From positions 1 through 21,837 of the forward strand of contig JAJQDK010000058.1 in the NCBI GenBank assembly GCA_021202245.1: a stretch of DNA of 21,837 nucleotides, given 5' to 3'. The notes below the pieces were generated by a model. It did no database searches. It was not told the DNA's origin and saw only the letters and a list, made by a program, of their open reading frames with translations. Each line of letters starts with the position of its first letter. Within the stretch, counting starts at the first letter, position 1. The DNA comes from Clostridiales bacterium. Lineage in GTDB: Bacteria; Bacillota; Clostridia; Oscillospirales; Acutalibacteraceae. A program made the position numbers and the translations under genes. Below, piece by piece: positions 1 through 8,500 of this stretch.

Positions 1-97
1 AAGATTAAGCAGGTTTTTCTGCATAATTCCCAATTAGATTTAAATAAACTGTAATAATATATAGTTATTTCTCATTTTTTCATATAACCTTCCTTGT

Positions 98-125
98 TGA
101 GGCAGAAGCATCGGTTTCTGCCTCA
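98..125 (+). terminator. Inverted repeat upstream of hemW, possible terminator or leader hairpin
   Basis: A perfect 10-bp inverted repeat (TGAGGCAGAA and TTCTGCCTCA) encloses an 8-base loop. On the plus strand it is followed by a loosely T-rich stretch (TAGCTTTATTT), so it could terminate a plus-strand gene lying off the left edge. It ends only about 38 bases before the hemW start, so it could instead sit in the hemW leader. The T tract is poor, which keeps confidence moderate. I see no convincing promoter and no other gene in bases 1-157. Confidence 0.45.
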
Positions 126-154
126 TAGCTTTATTTAAGAAAAAACAAAAAACC

Positions 155-160
155 GAGGTG
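155..160 (+). promoter_or_regulatory. Ribosome binding site that selects the hemW start
   Basis: GAGGTG lies five bases (from GAGG) before the ATG at 164. The in-frame GTG at 158 overlaps this site, so it is unlikely to be the start even though it gives a slightly longer frame. Confidence 0.6.
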
Positions 161-163
161 CCT

Positions 164-1273
164 ATGTCCAATTCATCTAAAGCAATAGGACTGTATATTC
201 ACATTCCCTTTTGCGCAAGCAAATGCCCTTACTGCGATTTTTACAGCTTTAAATCGGACGAAAACACATTTGATGAATACACAAGCCTTTTGATTTCTAA
301 AATTGAAATGTGGAGTAAAAAAGCAGACCACAATATATCTACGGTTTATTTCGGCGGCGGTACACCGAGCATCCTCGGCACGGAAAGGCTTTGCAGAATT
401 TCGGATGCAATTAAAAACAGCTTTACGCTTACAGCTGACGCTGAGGTTACGCTTGAGGTTAATCCCGACAGCGGAAAAAATATTGACTTCAATAAATTAC
501 ATTCCTGCGGATTTAGCAGACTCTCCGTAGGTATGCAGAGCGCTGTAAGCCGGGAGTTGAAGGCACTCGGCAGAATTCATACCTGTGAGGATGCAAAAAT
601 TACCGTGGAACGTGCCGAAAAATCAGGATTTGATAATATTTCCCTTGATTTAATGCTTGGTATTCCCCACCAAACTCTTGCAAGCCTTGAGGAGTCAATC
701 AGATTTTGCGCTGAGCGCAGAGTGAAACATATTTCATCATATATTCTTAAAATTGAACCTGATACGGAGTTTGACAAAATAAAGAACCGACTCGATTTGC
801 CCGATGACGACAGTCAGGCGGAATTATACCTTTATGCGGTAGATTTACTTGATAAGCTCGGTTATAAGCAATATGAAATTTCAAATTTTGCAAAGTCGGG
901 GTACGAAAGCAAGCATAATATAAATTATTGGAAATGCGGTGAATACATCGGAATAGGGCCATCTGCCCATTCGTTTTATGAAGGAAAAAGATTTTACTGT
1001 AACCGCAGCATAGATGAATTCGGAAACGATAAAATAATTTTTGATTCCTGCGGCGGTGATGAAGAAGAGTTTATTATGCTGTCTTTACGTCTTAAAAGCG
1101 GTTTGCGATTTGATGAATACAGACAGCATTTCGGCAAAGATTTGCCCTTAGACTTAATCAATACGGCAAAAAAATATTCCCTTGCAGGATACATCGACAT
1201 TGACAATGAAAAAATTTGTTTTACTCCCAAAGGCTTTCTCGTTTCTAATTCGATAATCTGCGAAATGATATAA
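164..1273 (+). CDS. hemW: HemW-like radical SAM protein (heme chaperone, coproporphyrinogen III oxidase-like)
   Basis: This encodes a 369-residue radical SAM enzyme of the HemW/HemN family. The N-terminus carries the diagnostic CX3CX2C cluster motif (C17, C21, C24, in IPFCASKCPYCDFYSF), followed by the SAM-contacting GGGTP at 64-68. In this family the three cysteines hold a 4Fe-4S cluster that cleaves SAM. HemW proteins bind heme and are thought to deliver it to target proteins, whereas true HemN decarboxylates coproporphyrinogen III. Family knowledge says HemW lacks the extra N-terminal region of HemN, and this protein starts right at the YIHIPFC block, so HemW is favoured. The length is normal and the C-terminal domain is complete. 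It is the only plus-strand gene and stands alone here, not in the lepA-hemW-hrcA order seen in Bacillus. ATG 164 is chosen for its ribosome binding site. Confidence 0.9.
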   Translation: MSNSSKAIGLYIHIPFCASKCPYCDFYSFKSDENTFDEYTSLLISKIEMWSKKADHNISTVYFGGGTPSILGTERLCRISDAIKNSFTLTADAEVTLEVNPDSGKNIDFNKLHSCGFSRLSVGMQSAVSRELKALGRIHTCEDAKITVERAEKSGFDNISLDLMLGIPHQTLASLEESIRFCAERRVKHISSYILKIEPDTEFDKIKNRLDLPDDDSQAELYLYAVDLLDKLGYKQYEISNFAKSGYESKHNINYWKCGEYIGIGPSAHSFYEGKRFYCNRSIDEFGNDKIIFDSCGGDEEEFIMLSLRLKSGLRFDEYRQHFGKDLPLDLINTAKKYSLAGYIDIDNEKICFTPKGFLVSNSIICEMI

Positions 1274-1281
1274 TCCAATTT

Positions 1282-1313
1282 AAAAAGCTCCCGCCGATTG
1301 ACGGAAGCTTTTT
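1282..1313. terminator. Bidirectional terminator between hemW and the gerQ-like gene
   Basis: AAAAAGCT pairs with AGCTTTTT across an inner CCG/CGG pairing, one mismatch and an 8-base loop. The plus strand gives a stem ending in GCTTTTTG and the minus strand gives GCTTTTTA, so it can stop both converging transcripts. It lies between the hemW stop at 1273 and the end of the convergent minus-strand gene at 1341. Confidence 0.75.
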
Positions 1314-1340
1314 GTTTGCATTGATTTAAAGGCGGATAAC

Positions 1341-1901
1341 TCAATAGTAAAAACGAATGAATTTGATATTGAAGAAATCGCAGGTTGTAAGGTCGTTGGT
1401 ATCAAGCTCATTGAGCAAAATATAGTTTGCAGCAACGCCGAGCAAATAGCCGGACTTGGTAACAATAGTATTTGAACCTACAAGGAAATCAATGCTGACA
1501 CGCCTTCCTATCTGGGTTCTTATAAAGCCGTTTAGGTACTGTATGCTTTCGGGCGTTACGGGATAACCGCTTGTTGAATCGGTTATTGCTCCGTTCTCGC
1601 TGCCTATTCCGTTTGCTACAGTCGCACCCGGAGTCATTGTGGTTGCAGGAGTTTGCAGAGTGTCCTGCGGAAGCTGCTGCTGTGACTCAACTTGATTGAC
1701 TGCCGGCAGGCTTTCAAGTGACCCGCTGTATTCGTTTGTGGGACTGCTGCCTGAAGAAAAGCCCTGATTAAAGCCCGCAATTTCCTGTAAGGACGGAATA
1801 TTTGCTTTGGCGTCTTCAACGGGATTGGCGCCGCAGCTGCCCCCTATGCAGTCAAGGTTTATTGCCGGCGCCGCCCTTAAGCCGTAAAAAATCGCTTGCA
1901 T
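1341..1901 (-). CDS. GerQ-like spore coat protein, 5' end frameshifted
   Basis: The open frame encodes 186 residues. A low-complexity region rich in Ser, Gln, Asn and Thr (about 30-125) is followed by a compact C-terminal domain (about 125-186) beginning near FIRTQIGRRVSIDFLVG. That domain resembles the GerQ family of spore coat proteins. In Bacillus, GerQ is cross-linked into the coat and is needed to retain the cortex hydrolase CwlJ. A cwlJ homologue lies immediately upstream, which supports the call. The listed start is not the natural one. A strong GAGGAG site precedes an ATG at 1947, ten bases after the cwlJ stop. That frame reads MANSNNNNLQHQ and ends at TGA 1854-1852. Removing one base from the six-base run at 1886-1891 joins it exactly to the long frame. 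The intact gene would therefore run 1947-1341. A TGA directly precedes ATG 1901 in the body frame. The family assignment is from remembered similarity, not a search. Confidence 0.6.
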   Translation of the reverse strand: MQAIFYGLRAAPAINLDCIGGSCGANPVEDAKANIPSLQEIAGFNQGFSSGSSPTNEYSGSLESLPAVNQVESQQQLPQDTLQTPATTMTPGATVANGIGSENGAITDSTSGYPVTPESIQYLNGFIRTQIGRRVSIDFLVGSNTIVTKSGYLLGVAANYILLNELDTNDLTTCDFFNIKFIRFYY

Positions 1902-1947
1902 TCATTGTTGCCTGATGTTGTAAATTATTGTTGTTTGAATTAGCCAT
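1854..1947 (-). other. Out-of-frame 5' segment of the gerQ-like gene
   Basis: From ATG 1947 this segment encodes about 31 residues beginning MANSNNNNLQHQATMNASDF and stops at TGA 1854-1852. It has the only good ribosome binding site for the downstream frame (GAGGAG, 1954-1959, six bases from ATG). The TGA stop of cwlJ overlaps that site, which suggests translational coupling. Dropping one T from the coding-strand T6 run gives an uninterrupted fusion continuing into YGLRAAPAINLD. Confidence 0.65.
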
Positions 1948-1957
1948 AAATATCTCC

Positions 1958-2401
1958 TCACGTATTTGAATATGCCTGTGTAGGCGAATAAAAGCAGTGC
2001 GCGCCTACACGGTTATATATTACTCCGTTGTTTGACGGAAAATAGCTCGGGCAAACGCTTGAATAGGGATTAAAATAAAACAATGAATTTCCTACCGAGC
2101 TCGCTGTATTTCCCGCAAGCGCCCAATCGGCAATTTCATAGTGTATATCTTCAGGTACCATATTGTAGACATTCTGGGGATTGTATGCTCCGCCGACAGA
2201 CGTTTTCAGACAAGTAAACTGCCCCTCCTGTTCAATAATTGCACGGATATCACCGCCGTTGCTGACTCTTGCAAATTCACCGTATCCCACATTTGCTCGA
2301 TTCACAATTACCGAGGCAACGGCCCGCATACCGTCGCCACCTTCGGAATCGGCCTCACACTGAATCAGACGTGCAAGAAGCTCTCTTGTATCAAAAGCCA
2401 T
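1958..2401 (-). CDS. cwlJ: CwlJ/SleB-type spore cortex-lytic hydrolase
   Basis: This 147-residue protein is a minimal Hydrolase_2 (SleB/CwlJ) domain without a signal peptide or a peptidoglycan-binding domain, as in CwlJ rather than SleB. The likely catalytic Glu is E16 in LIQCEADSEGG. It is followed by the family block AVASVIVNRA and the QFTC segment. CwlJ enzymes cleave spore cortex peptidoglycan during germination, and in Bacillus they respond to Ca-dipicolinate from the coat layer. The start is ATG 2401, with AGGTGA four bases upstream. A longer in-frame start at 2428 lacks a ribosome binding site. The gene is followed within ten bases by the gerQ-like gene, matching the known dependence of CwlJ on GerQ. 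The upstream promoter resembles the sigma-K consensus. The end -QAYSNT is intact. Confidence 0.85.
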   Translation of the reverse strand: MAFDTRELLARLIQCEADSEGGDGMRAVASVIVNRANVGYGEFARVSNGGDIRAIIEQEGQFTCLKTSVGGAYNPQNVYNMVPEDIHYEIADWALAGNTASSVGNSLFYFNPYSSVCPSYFPSNNGVIYNRVGAHCFYSPTQAYSNT

Positions 2402-2430
2402 AATTTCACCTGCCGTTTTGTTATTCAATT

Positions 2431-2457
2431 TATTTTATGTAAGAAAAAGAATTTAGT
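2431..2457 (-). promoter_or_regulatory. Candidate sigma-K promoter for cwlJ-gerQ
   Basis: On the minus strand AC (2457-2456) is followed after 16 bases by CATAAAATA (2439-2431). This matches the Bacillus sigma-K consensus AC-N16/17-CATANNNTA. The -10 lies about 30 bases before the cwlJ ATG. Late mother-cell expression is what a coat-associated hydrolase would need. The match is by eye and such short motifs can occur by chance in AT-rich DNA. Confidence 0.5.
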
Positions 2458-2475
2458 TACAGCAGTGATAAATAC

Positions 2476-2517
2476 AAAAAAAGACTTGAAATACATAATT
2501 GAATTTCAAGCCTTTTT
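2476..2517 (-). terminator. Terminator after the ABC importer operon
   Basis: CTTGAAAT (2485-2492) pairs with ATTTCAAG (2503-2510) around a 10-base loop, with A/T pairing outside one mismatch. On the minus strand the stem is followed by seven T residues, so it ends the transporter operon before the cwlJ promoter. The plus-strand side also has five T residues. Confidence 0.75.
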
Positions 2518-2552
2518 ATTACACTGAAACCGAACGCTTAACAAACATCTTA

Positions 2553-3353
2553 TCAATCTGCGTTCAAAAGCATCCTGTCGTTATCAATTTTTGCACCGCT
2601 TACCTGTTCAAATTTACGAAGAAGCTGTTCAACGGTGAGCCTTTTCTTTTCTTCACCGGAAATATCGAGAATTATTTTTCCGTCGTTCATCATAATCAAA
2701 CGGTTGCCGTGAGAGATAGCATCGTTCATATTATGAGTAACCATAAGCGCAGTGAGTTTATTTTCGGAAATAATTTTGTCGCTTAGCTCAAGCACCTTTG
2801 CGGCGGTTTTGGGGTCAAGCGCCGCAGTATGCTCGTCAAGCAAAAGCAGCTTGGGCTTATTGATAGTTGCCATCAAAAGGGTAATTGCCTGGCGCTGACC
2901 GCCCGAAAGCAAACCGATCTTGGTAGACATTCTGTCTTCAAGCCCAAGGTCAAATTCTTTGAGCATTTCACGGTATTTTTCTCTCTCTTCCCTCTTTACG
3001 CCCCAGGAGAGTCCTCTTCTCTTTCCTCTGCGTGCAGCGATTGCAAGATTTTCTATAATTTCCATATCGGCAACCGTACCGGTCATAGGGTCCTGAAATA
3101 CACGTCCGAGATAATGTGCACGCCTGTGCTCTGGAAGCCCGGAAACGTCCTTTTTATCAATTAATATTGCGCCGCTGTCAACAGGCCATACTCCGGAAAC
3201 AGCATTGAGCATTGTTGATTTGCCTGCGCCGTTTCCGCCGATGACGGTGCAGAAATCACCGTCATTTAAGGTGAGAGAAACACCGTTCAACGCGCGTTTT
3301 TCATTAACCGTGCCCTTGTTAAAGGTTTTATAAATATCCTTAATTTCAAGCAT
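2553..3353 (-). CDS. ABC transporter ATP-binding protein (TrpXYZ-like importer)
   Basis: This is a 266-residue ABC ATPase with Walker A GNGAGKST (40-47), Q-loop Gln at 87, signature LSGGQRQ (149-155), Walker B LLLLDE with catalytic Glu at 174, and the H-loop His at 207. The DEHTAALDP wording after Walker B is characteristic of ATPases paired with BPD_transp_2 permeases and PF04392 lipoproteins. That group includes the streptococcal TrpXYZ system. It would energise uptake through the neighbouring permease. The start is ATG 3353 with GGAGGGTGA upstream. It overlaps the permease stop by eight bases (ATGCTTGA), implying translational coupling. A longer open frame to 3458 is only permease-overlapping sequence. 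The substrate cannot be read from the ATPase. Confidence 0.88.
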   Translation of the reverse strand: MLEIKDIYKTFNKGTVNEKRALNGVSLTLNDGDFCTVIGGNGAGKSTMLNAVSGVWPVDSGAILIDKKDVSGLPEHRRAHYLGRVFQDPMTGTVADMEIIENLAIAARRGKRRGLSWGVKREEREKYREMLKEFDLGLEDRMSTKIGLLSGGQRQAITLLMATINKPKLLLLDEHTAALDPKTAAKVLELSDKIISENKLTALMVTHNMNDAISHGNRLIMMNDGKIILDISGEEKKRLTVEQLLRKFEQVSGAKIDNDRMLLNAD

Positions 3354-4323
3354 CCTTATCACCCTCCGCAGCGGAATTTTTGGCATTTGCCTTGGCAACC
3401 TTCTTAAATGAAGTCCTGGACTTTTCGCGCAGATAAGGCACAGCAAGGAAGATTGCAACTATTACAGCCGTAAAGAGCTTTGTATCCTCTGTGGGCATTT
3501 TGAGCCAAAGCACGATACCCATTGCAATATAATACAAAATGCCGCCTATTACAACAAATATAAGTCTGATTACAAAATTTATGCGCTTGCGGAACAAAGC
3601 CTCTCCGAACACCTGTCCGATAATTACTGCCGCAAGACCGATTACTATGGCGCCTCTGCCCATATTTATGTCTGCAAAGCCCTGATACTGAGCAAACAAA
3701 GAGCCTGAGAGAGCAACGAGAGCATTTGATAAAGCGAGCGCTATAACCTTGGAAAGTTTTATGTTAATACCCTGTGCCTTGCTCATTGCGGGATTGCTGC
3801 CGGTTGAGCGAATGGTAGCACCCTGTTCCGTGCCGAAATACCAATACATTGCGGCAATAATTACAGCTGCAAATGCAAGACCTACGATAATTGCCTTTGT
3901 AATATTGCTTGCGGAAAGCAGCAGGGTGTAATTGCGATAGCTTACCGGAAGGTTTGATTTACCCATAATGTTAAGGTTAACCGAATACAGTGCAATCTGA
4001 GTAAGAATACCTGCAAGGATGTCGGGTATGCCCAACAGGGTATGTAAAAGTCCGGTAATCAGTCCGGCAATCAAGCCGGAAATTAAAGCCATAATTACCG
4101 CAAACCACACCGGACAGCCGTTCATAAGTAATACAGCGGTAACAGCACCGCCTGTTGCAAAAGAACCGTCAACGGTAAGGTCCGCAAAATTAAGAAGCTT
4201 ATATGTCATAAACACTCCGAGTCCCATCAAGCCCCAAATTATTCCCTGGGCAATATTTCCCGGTAAATTAAGAACGAGAGTTAAGGGATTAAGGGAGGAA
4301 AAATAAGATATTATTGCGTCCAT
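3346..4323 (-). CDS. ABC transporter permease, BPD_transp_2 family (TrpXYZ-like importer)
   Basis: This 325-residue, strongly hydrophobic protein has about eight or nine membrane segments. It shows the family features GVFMTYKLLNFADLTVDGSF near the N-terminus and GSNPAMSKAQGIN in the cytoplasmic loop, where the ATPase is expected to dock. It is a permease of the class that works with PF04392 lipoproteins, as in tryptophan-type TrpXYZ importers. A basic, charged C-terminal tail ends in EGDKDA. The ATG at 4323 has GGTGAG five bases upstream. The ATPase start lies inside its last codons. It follows the binding-protein gene after a hairpin at 4352-4380. No regulatory RNA such as a T-box is visible upstream of the operon, so the substrate remains open. 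Confidence 0.88.
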   Translation of the reverse strand: MDAIISYFSSLNPLTLVLNLPGNIAQGIIWGLMGLGVFMTYKLLNFADLTVDGSFATGGAVTAVLLMNGCPVWFAVIMALISGLIAGLITGLLHTLLGIPDILAGILTQIALYSVNLNIMGKSNLPVSYRNYTLLLSASNITKAIIVGLAFAAVIIAAMYWYFGTEQGATIRSTGSNPAMSKAQGINIKLSKVIALALSNALVALSGSLFAQYQGFADINMGRGAIVIGLAAVIIGQVFGEALFRKRINFVIRLIFVVIGGILYYIAMGIVLWLKMPTEDTKLFTAVIVAIFLAVPYLREKSRTSFKKVAKANAKNSAAEGDKDA

Positions 4324-4351
4324 TAAAACTCACCAAATTCCTGTAAAATGC

Positions 4352-4380
4352 AAGGGGTGTCGCAGCACACGGCACCCCTT
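4352..4380 (-). terminator. Hairpin between the binding-protein and permease genes
   Basis: AAGGGGTGTCG pairs with CGGCACCCCTT (11 bp including one G-T wobble) around a short loop. On the minus strand it is followed by GCATTTTAC, a weak T tract. It lies after the lipoprotein stop at 4410 and before the permease start at 4323. This is the usual place for a partial terminator or mRNA-stabilising hairpin that lets the lipoprotein exceed its membrane partners. That role is inferred from position and structure. Confidence 0.6.
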
Positions 4381-4409
4381 TAAACCGTTAAAATTAAAAA
4401 TCAATAAGA

Positions 4410-5420
4410 TTATTCTTCATCAGAAGTAATAGCCTCGTAATCGTCGGGAACCTCAACACCGAGAGATTCGCATCTGTCTGCTACATATTTCTTTGTTGTG
4501 GCAGGCGCATACTGAACCTCCATAGTGGAAACGTCTTCACCGTTTACAAGGATATCATAAGCCATCTAACCTGTTTCCTCGCCGAGTTCATAGTAGCTGA
4601 TTGAAAGAGTTGCAACACCGCAGCCCTCGCAAATGCCCTCTTCACCGGCAATAATGGGAACCTCAGCAGCTTCTGCAACATTGTTGATTACTTCTGCGTT
4701 AGAAGCGGCTGTGTTATCTGTGGGAATGTAGATAACATCACATTCATCGCAGGCGGTAGTTGCAACGGAAGCAACATCGTTTGAATCGGCGAATGAATAT
4801 TCCTTAACCGTGTAGCCGTAATCCGTGAGATAAGGCTCAATTGTTTCATATTGATACTTTGAGTTAGCTTCAGCCGAGCAATAAAGCACGCCTACCGTTT
4901 CGGCGTCGGGGAAAAGCTCGTTGAGCATTTCAGCCTGCTGATCAAGCGGAGCAAGATCGCAGGTACCGGATACGTTAATGCCTGAAACACCCGTCCAATC
5001 GGAAATATCAAGCGCTGTGCCGTAATCGGTGATTGAAGTGCCGAGAACGGGGATTGTGTCTGTTGCAGTGTAGGCTGCCTGCAAAGCAGCAGTTGCGTTG
5101 CCGAGAATAAGATCAACGTCTGAAGATACAAACTGATTGCAGATGGTAGTGCAGCTTGCGGAATCACCCTGGGCATTTTGCTCGTCAAAGGTTACGTTGT
5201 CCTCGCCGAGAAGCTCTGTGAGCTTGTCCTTGAAGCCCTGAGTTGCAGCGTCAAGTGCATCGTGCTGAACAAGCTGGCAAATGCCGATATTATACACCTT
5301 GCCGCTTTCGGCGGAATCACTTGAAGTGTCCGAGTCTGACGAGCTGCCGCAGCCTGCAAAGCCTATTGACATTGTAAGAACCGCAAGAGCTAATGCTAAA
5401 ATTCTTTTTGTCTTTTTCAT
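4410..5420 (-). CDS. ABC substrate-binding lipoprotein (PF04392 type) with an in-frame TAG
   Basis: The gene encodes a periplasmic-binding-protein-like lipoprotein. Its signal peptide is MKKTKRILALALAVLTM and so on, with lipobox FAGC (Cys at 24), then a Ser/Asp-rich linker. The mature part begins near YNIGICQLVQHDALDAAT, the typical start of ABC_sub_bind (TrpX-like) proteins. It would present ligand to the permease and ATPase encoded downstream. Codon 285 is TAG (4568-4566), within GEETG-stop-MAYDIL. The frame continues uninterrupted for 51 more codons, ending -YEAITSDEE at TAA 4412-4410. The continuation contains the family's usual ending (MAYDILVNGEDVST and a KYVADRCESLG segment), and AAG (Lys) would be a natural codon there. 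A nonsense change, a sequence error or readthrough are all possible. The start has AAGGAGG nine bases upstream. Confidence 0.85.
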
Positions 5421-5488
5421 TAAATTTCCTCCTTAATTACTTTTAATGATATACGCTTTAAATCATTAAAGTAAATATTTCAATTATT

Positions 5489-5516
5489 ATTATATTACAA
5501 AAAAATCATCATTCAA
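5489..5516 (-). promoter_or_regulatory. Sigma-A-like promoter of the ABC importer operon
   Basis: On the minus strand TTGAAT (5516-5511), a 16-base spacer and TATAAT (5494-5489) match the housekeeping consensus well. The promoter sits between the dnaE stop and the lipoprotein start, leaving a leader of about 60 bases. I see no T-box or riboswitch fold in that leader. Confidence 0.6.
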
Positions 5517-5567
5517 TAGAAATTTGAATTTTTATAGAAAGTTATAATAATCAGGCAGTATATTTGG

Positions 5568-8500
5568 TCATTTTGCTACTACATTTTTATCTCCGAGCTG
5601 ATATTTAAGTTCTTTTATCATAATATCATTAAGAGAAACCCACATAGACGACGGTGCTTTAACCTTTCTGTTTGAGTCGGTCAGATAGAAGATGACGGGG
5701 GTATTTCCCTCAAAAATATCAAGGACGCGCTTTGCACGAAAATATTTGTCGGTATTGAGATCATCAATTCTGAGATAAAGTGCAGAAGGTGAAGAACCGT
5801 TTTGGTTATTCTGCACAGGCTGAGCTGGGTAAATATCCCGATTTGCTCGGCACTCGTCGTTAGTGCGCGCCTTTCCGATTGAATCGCAAATAATCTTGGG
5901 CTCCTCATTTTCTTTGAAATTAAGCGAACCTCGGATTACTACGGCGTTGCCGTCATTCAAAAACACAGCAAATTTTTCATAAACATTCGGAAAAACAACT
6001 GCTTCAAGAGAACCGTAACGGTCTTCAACATTTACAAACGCCATCATTTTATTGTTCTTAGTAAGCTGAGTTTTAACCTTTGATACTATACAAACAAGGG
6101 TAACCTGCTTGCCGTCAAAATACAGATTGCCGTCGTTTGAAATAATATCGCCTGTTTTATCGGATTTCATTCTGTTTGAAAATTCGGTATATTCGTCCAT
6201 AGGGTGACCACTGAGATACATACCTGCAATTTCATTTTCCGTATGGAGTAATTCTTCTTTTGAAAACTCTTCCAAATCGGGAATTTGCGGCTTTGACGAA
6301 ACGGGCAGCTCGGTATTTTCTAAATCGAAAAAAGAAAGCTGACCACCCATATTCCTTTTGTACTCGTACTCTACATCATCAAGTACAGTCTTGCTGACTG
6401 CCAAAAGCTGACGGCGATTGGCTCCGAGCCCGTCAAAGGCGCCGCATTTTATAAGGCTTTCAATTGCGCGGCTGTTCATATTTTTTCCGTAAAGACGTTT
6501 GCAGAAATCATAAAAAGACTCATAGCTGCCGTGAACACGCTCGGCAATTATTTCATCAATAAACTGACGTCCGAGGTTTTTGATTGCGAGCAAGCCGTAG
6601 CGAATATTGCTGCCGCTTACGGAAAAGCCGAGGTTGCTTTCATTGACATTGGGCGGCAGAACTCTGATTCCGAGCTTTTGACATTCAGTAATATACACTG
6701 CCATTTTATTTTGATTGTCAAGAACGCTTGACAAGAGCGCCGCCATATATTCCTGCGGATAATAGCATTTCAGCCAAGCCGTTTTATAGGAAATTGCAGC
6801 ATACGCCGCAGCGTGAGATTTATTAAAGGCGTAGGAAGCAAAGCTTTCCATTTCATCATAGATGAGGTTAGCGGTTTTTTCATCAACACCTCTTCGCAAA
6901 CATCCTTCAACTACAACGTTTCCGTTGTCGTCGCTCAGACCGTTTACAAAAATTTTGCGCTCCTTTTCCATAACGTCGTGCTTCTTTTTGCTCATTGCAC
7001 GGCGAACAATATCAGCTCTGCCGAGGCTGTAACCTGCAAGCGTTCTGAAAATTTGCATTACCTGCTCCTGATAGACTATGCAGCCGTACGTTACGTTAAG
7101 TATATCCTTCAGCAAGGGGTGTTTATAGCGAATATGCGAGGGATTGTGGCGACAGTCAATATAAGTTGGTATGCTGTCCATCGGTCCGGGACGATAGAGG
7201 GACAATACGGCAATTAAATCCTCAATGGAGTCCGGTTTAAGCTGTGTCAGCACGTTGCGCATACCCTGGCTTTCAAACTGAAATACTCCCTCGGTGCTGC
7301 CGCGTGAAATCATCTCAAAAACCTTTTTATCATTTTCGTCAATTCCATCGGGGTTATATTCAGGGTGATTATGCGTAATAAGCTTTTCGGCATCGGATAT
7401 AACAGTTAGATTGCGAAGCCCCAAAAAGTCCATTTTGAGCAGACCGAGCTCCTCAAGTGTGGTCATAGTAAACTGAGTTACTACATTATCATCATTTTTT
7501 GAAAGCGGAACATAATCTGAAACAGGCATGTCGGTAATTACAACACCGGCGGCATGCATTGTGGCGTGCCTGGGCATTCCCTCGATGCTCATAGCTATAT
7601 CAATAAGATTTTTAATTTGCTCGTCCTCGTTATATCTTTTGCGAAGCTCCGGACTGATTTTTAAAGCCTTTTCTATGGTTATGTTAATTTCCATCGGCAC
7701 AAGCTTTGCTATGGTATCGACGGTTGCATAGGGAATTGCAAGCGCTCTGCCGACATCTCGGATAGCACCCCTTGCCGCCATGGTACCGAATGAAATAATT
7801 TGCGCAACGTGGTCCTCACCGTGTTTACGCACAACATAATCAATAACCTCTCCCCTGCGTTCTTTGCAGAAGTCAATATCGAAGTCGGGCATACTGACAC
7901 GTTCCGGATTGAGGAAACGTTCAAAAAGAAGATTGTATTTTATGGGGTCAATAGCTGTTATTCCTATACAGTAAGCACACAGTGAGCCTGCGCCGGAGCC
8001 TCTGCCCGGACCTACCGGAATATTTTGAGATTTTGCGTACTGAACAAAGTCGTTGACAATCAGGTAATAATCAACAAATCCCATTTTTGAAATTGTGTCA
8101 ATTTCATATTCAAGACGCTCAATAAGAGATTTGTCCGGTGTTTTGCCGTAATGCTCATAAAGGCCCTTATAACAGCTGCTCCTGAAATAATCGAGATGGT
8201 TTTCGTTATTAGGGACATCAAAACGGGGAAGCTTGCGAACGCCGAACTCAAATTCCACATTACATCTGTCCGCTATGAGCTGAGTATTCTCAAGCGCCTG
8301 CGGCAAGGTCGGAAAAAGGCTGCGCATTTCATCTTCCGTTTTGAGATAAAATTCATCGGTTTGAAATTCCATTCTGTCGTTGTCGTTGACGGTGCGGTTA
8401 GTCTGAATACAAAGCAGAATACTATGCATTTGACTGTCGGACTTTTCAATGTAATGGCAGTCGTTGGTAGCAACGATTCCTACACCGATTTCATCGGCTA

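Noticed and set aside
1..24. Minus-strand ATG at 24 opening a frame off the left edge
   Set aside because: Only eight codons are in the window with a weak ribosome binding site, so a gene cannot be supported.
5499..5529. AT-only hairpin (ATTCAA/TTGAAT) followed by a T7 run after dnaE
   Set aside because: The stem is six A/T-rich pairs and the T run starts five bases later, too weak for a confident terminator. One arm is better explained as the -35 of the importer promoter.
5421..5567. Possible T-box or riboswitch leader for the TrpXYZ-like importer
   Set aside because: No T-box core sequence or conserved aptamer-like stem is visible in this short AT-rich leader.
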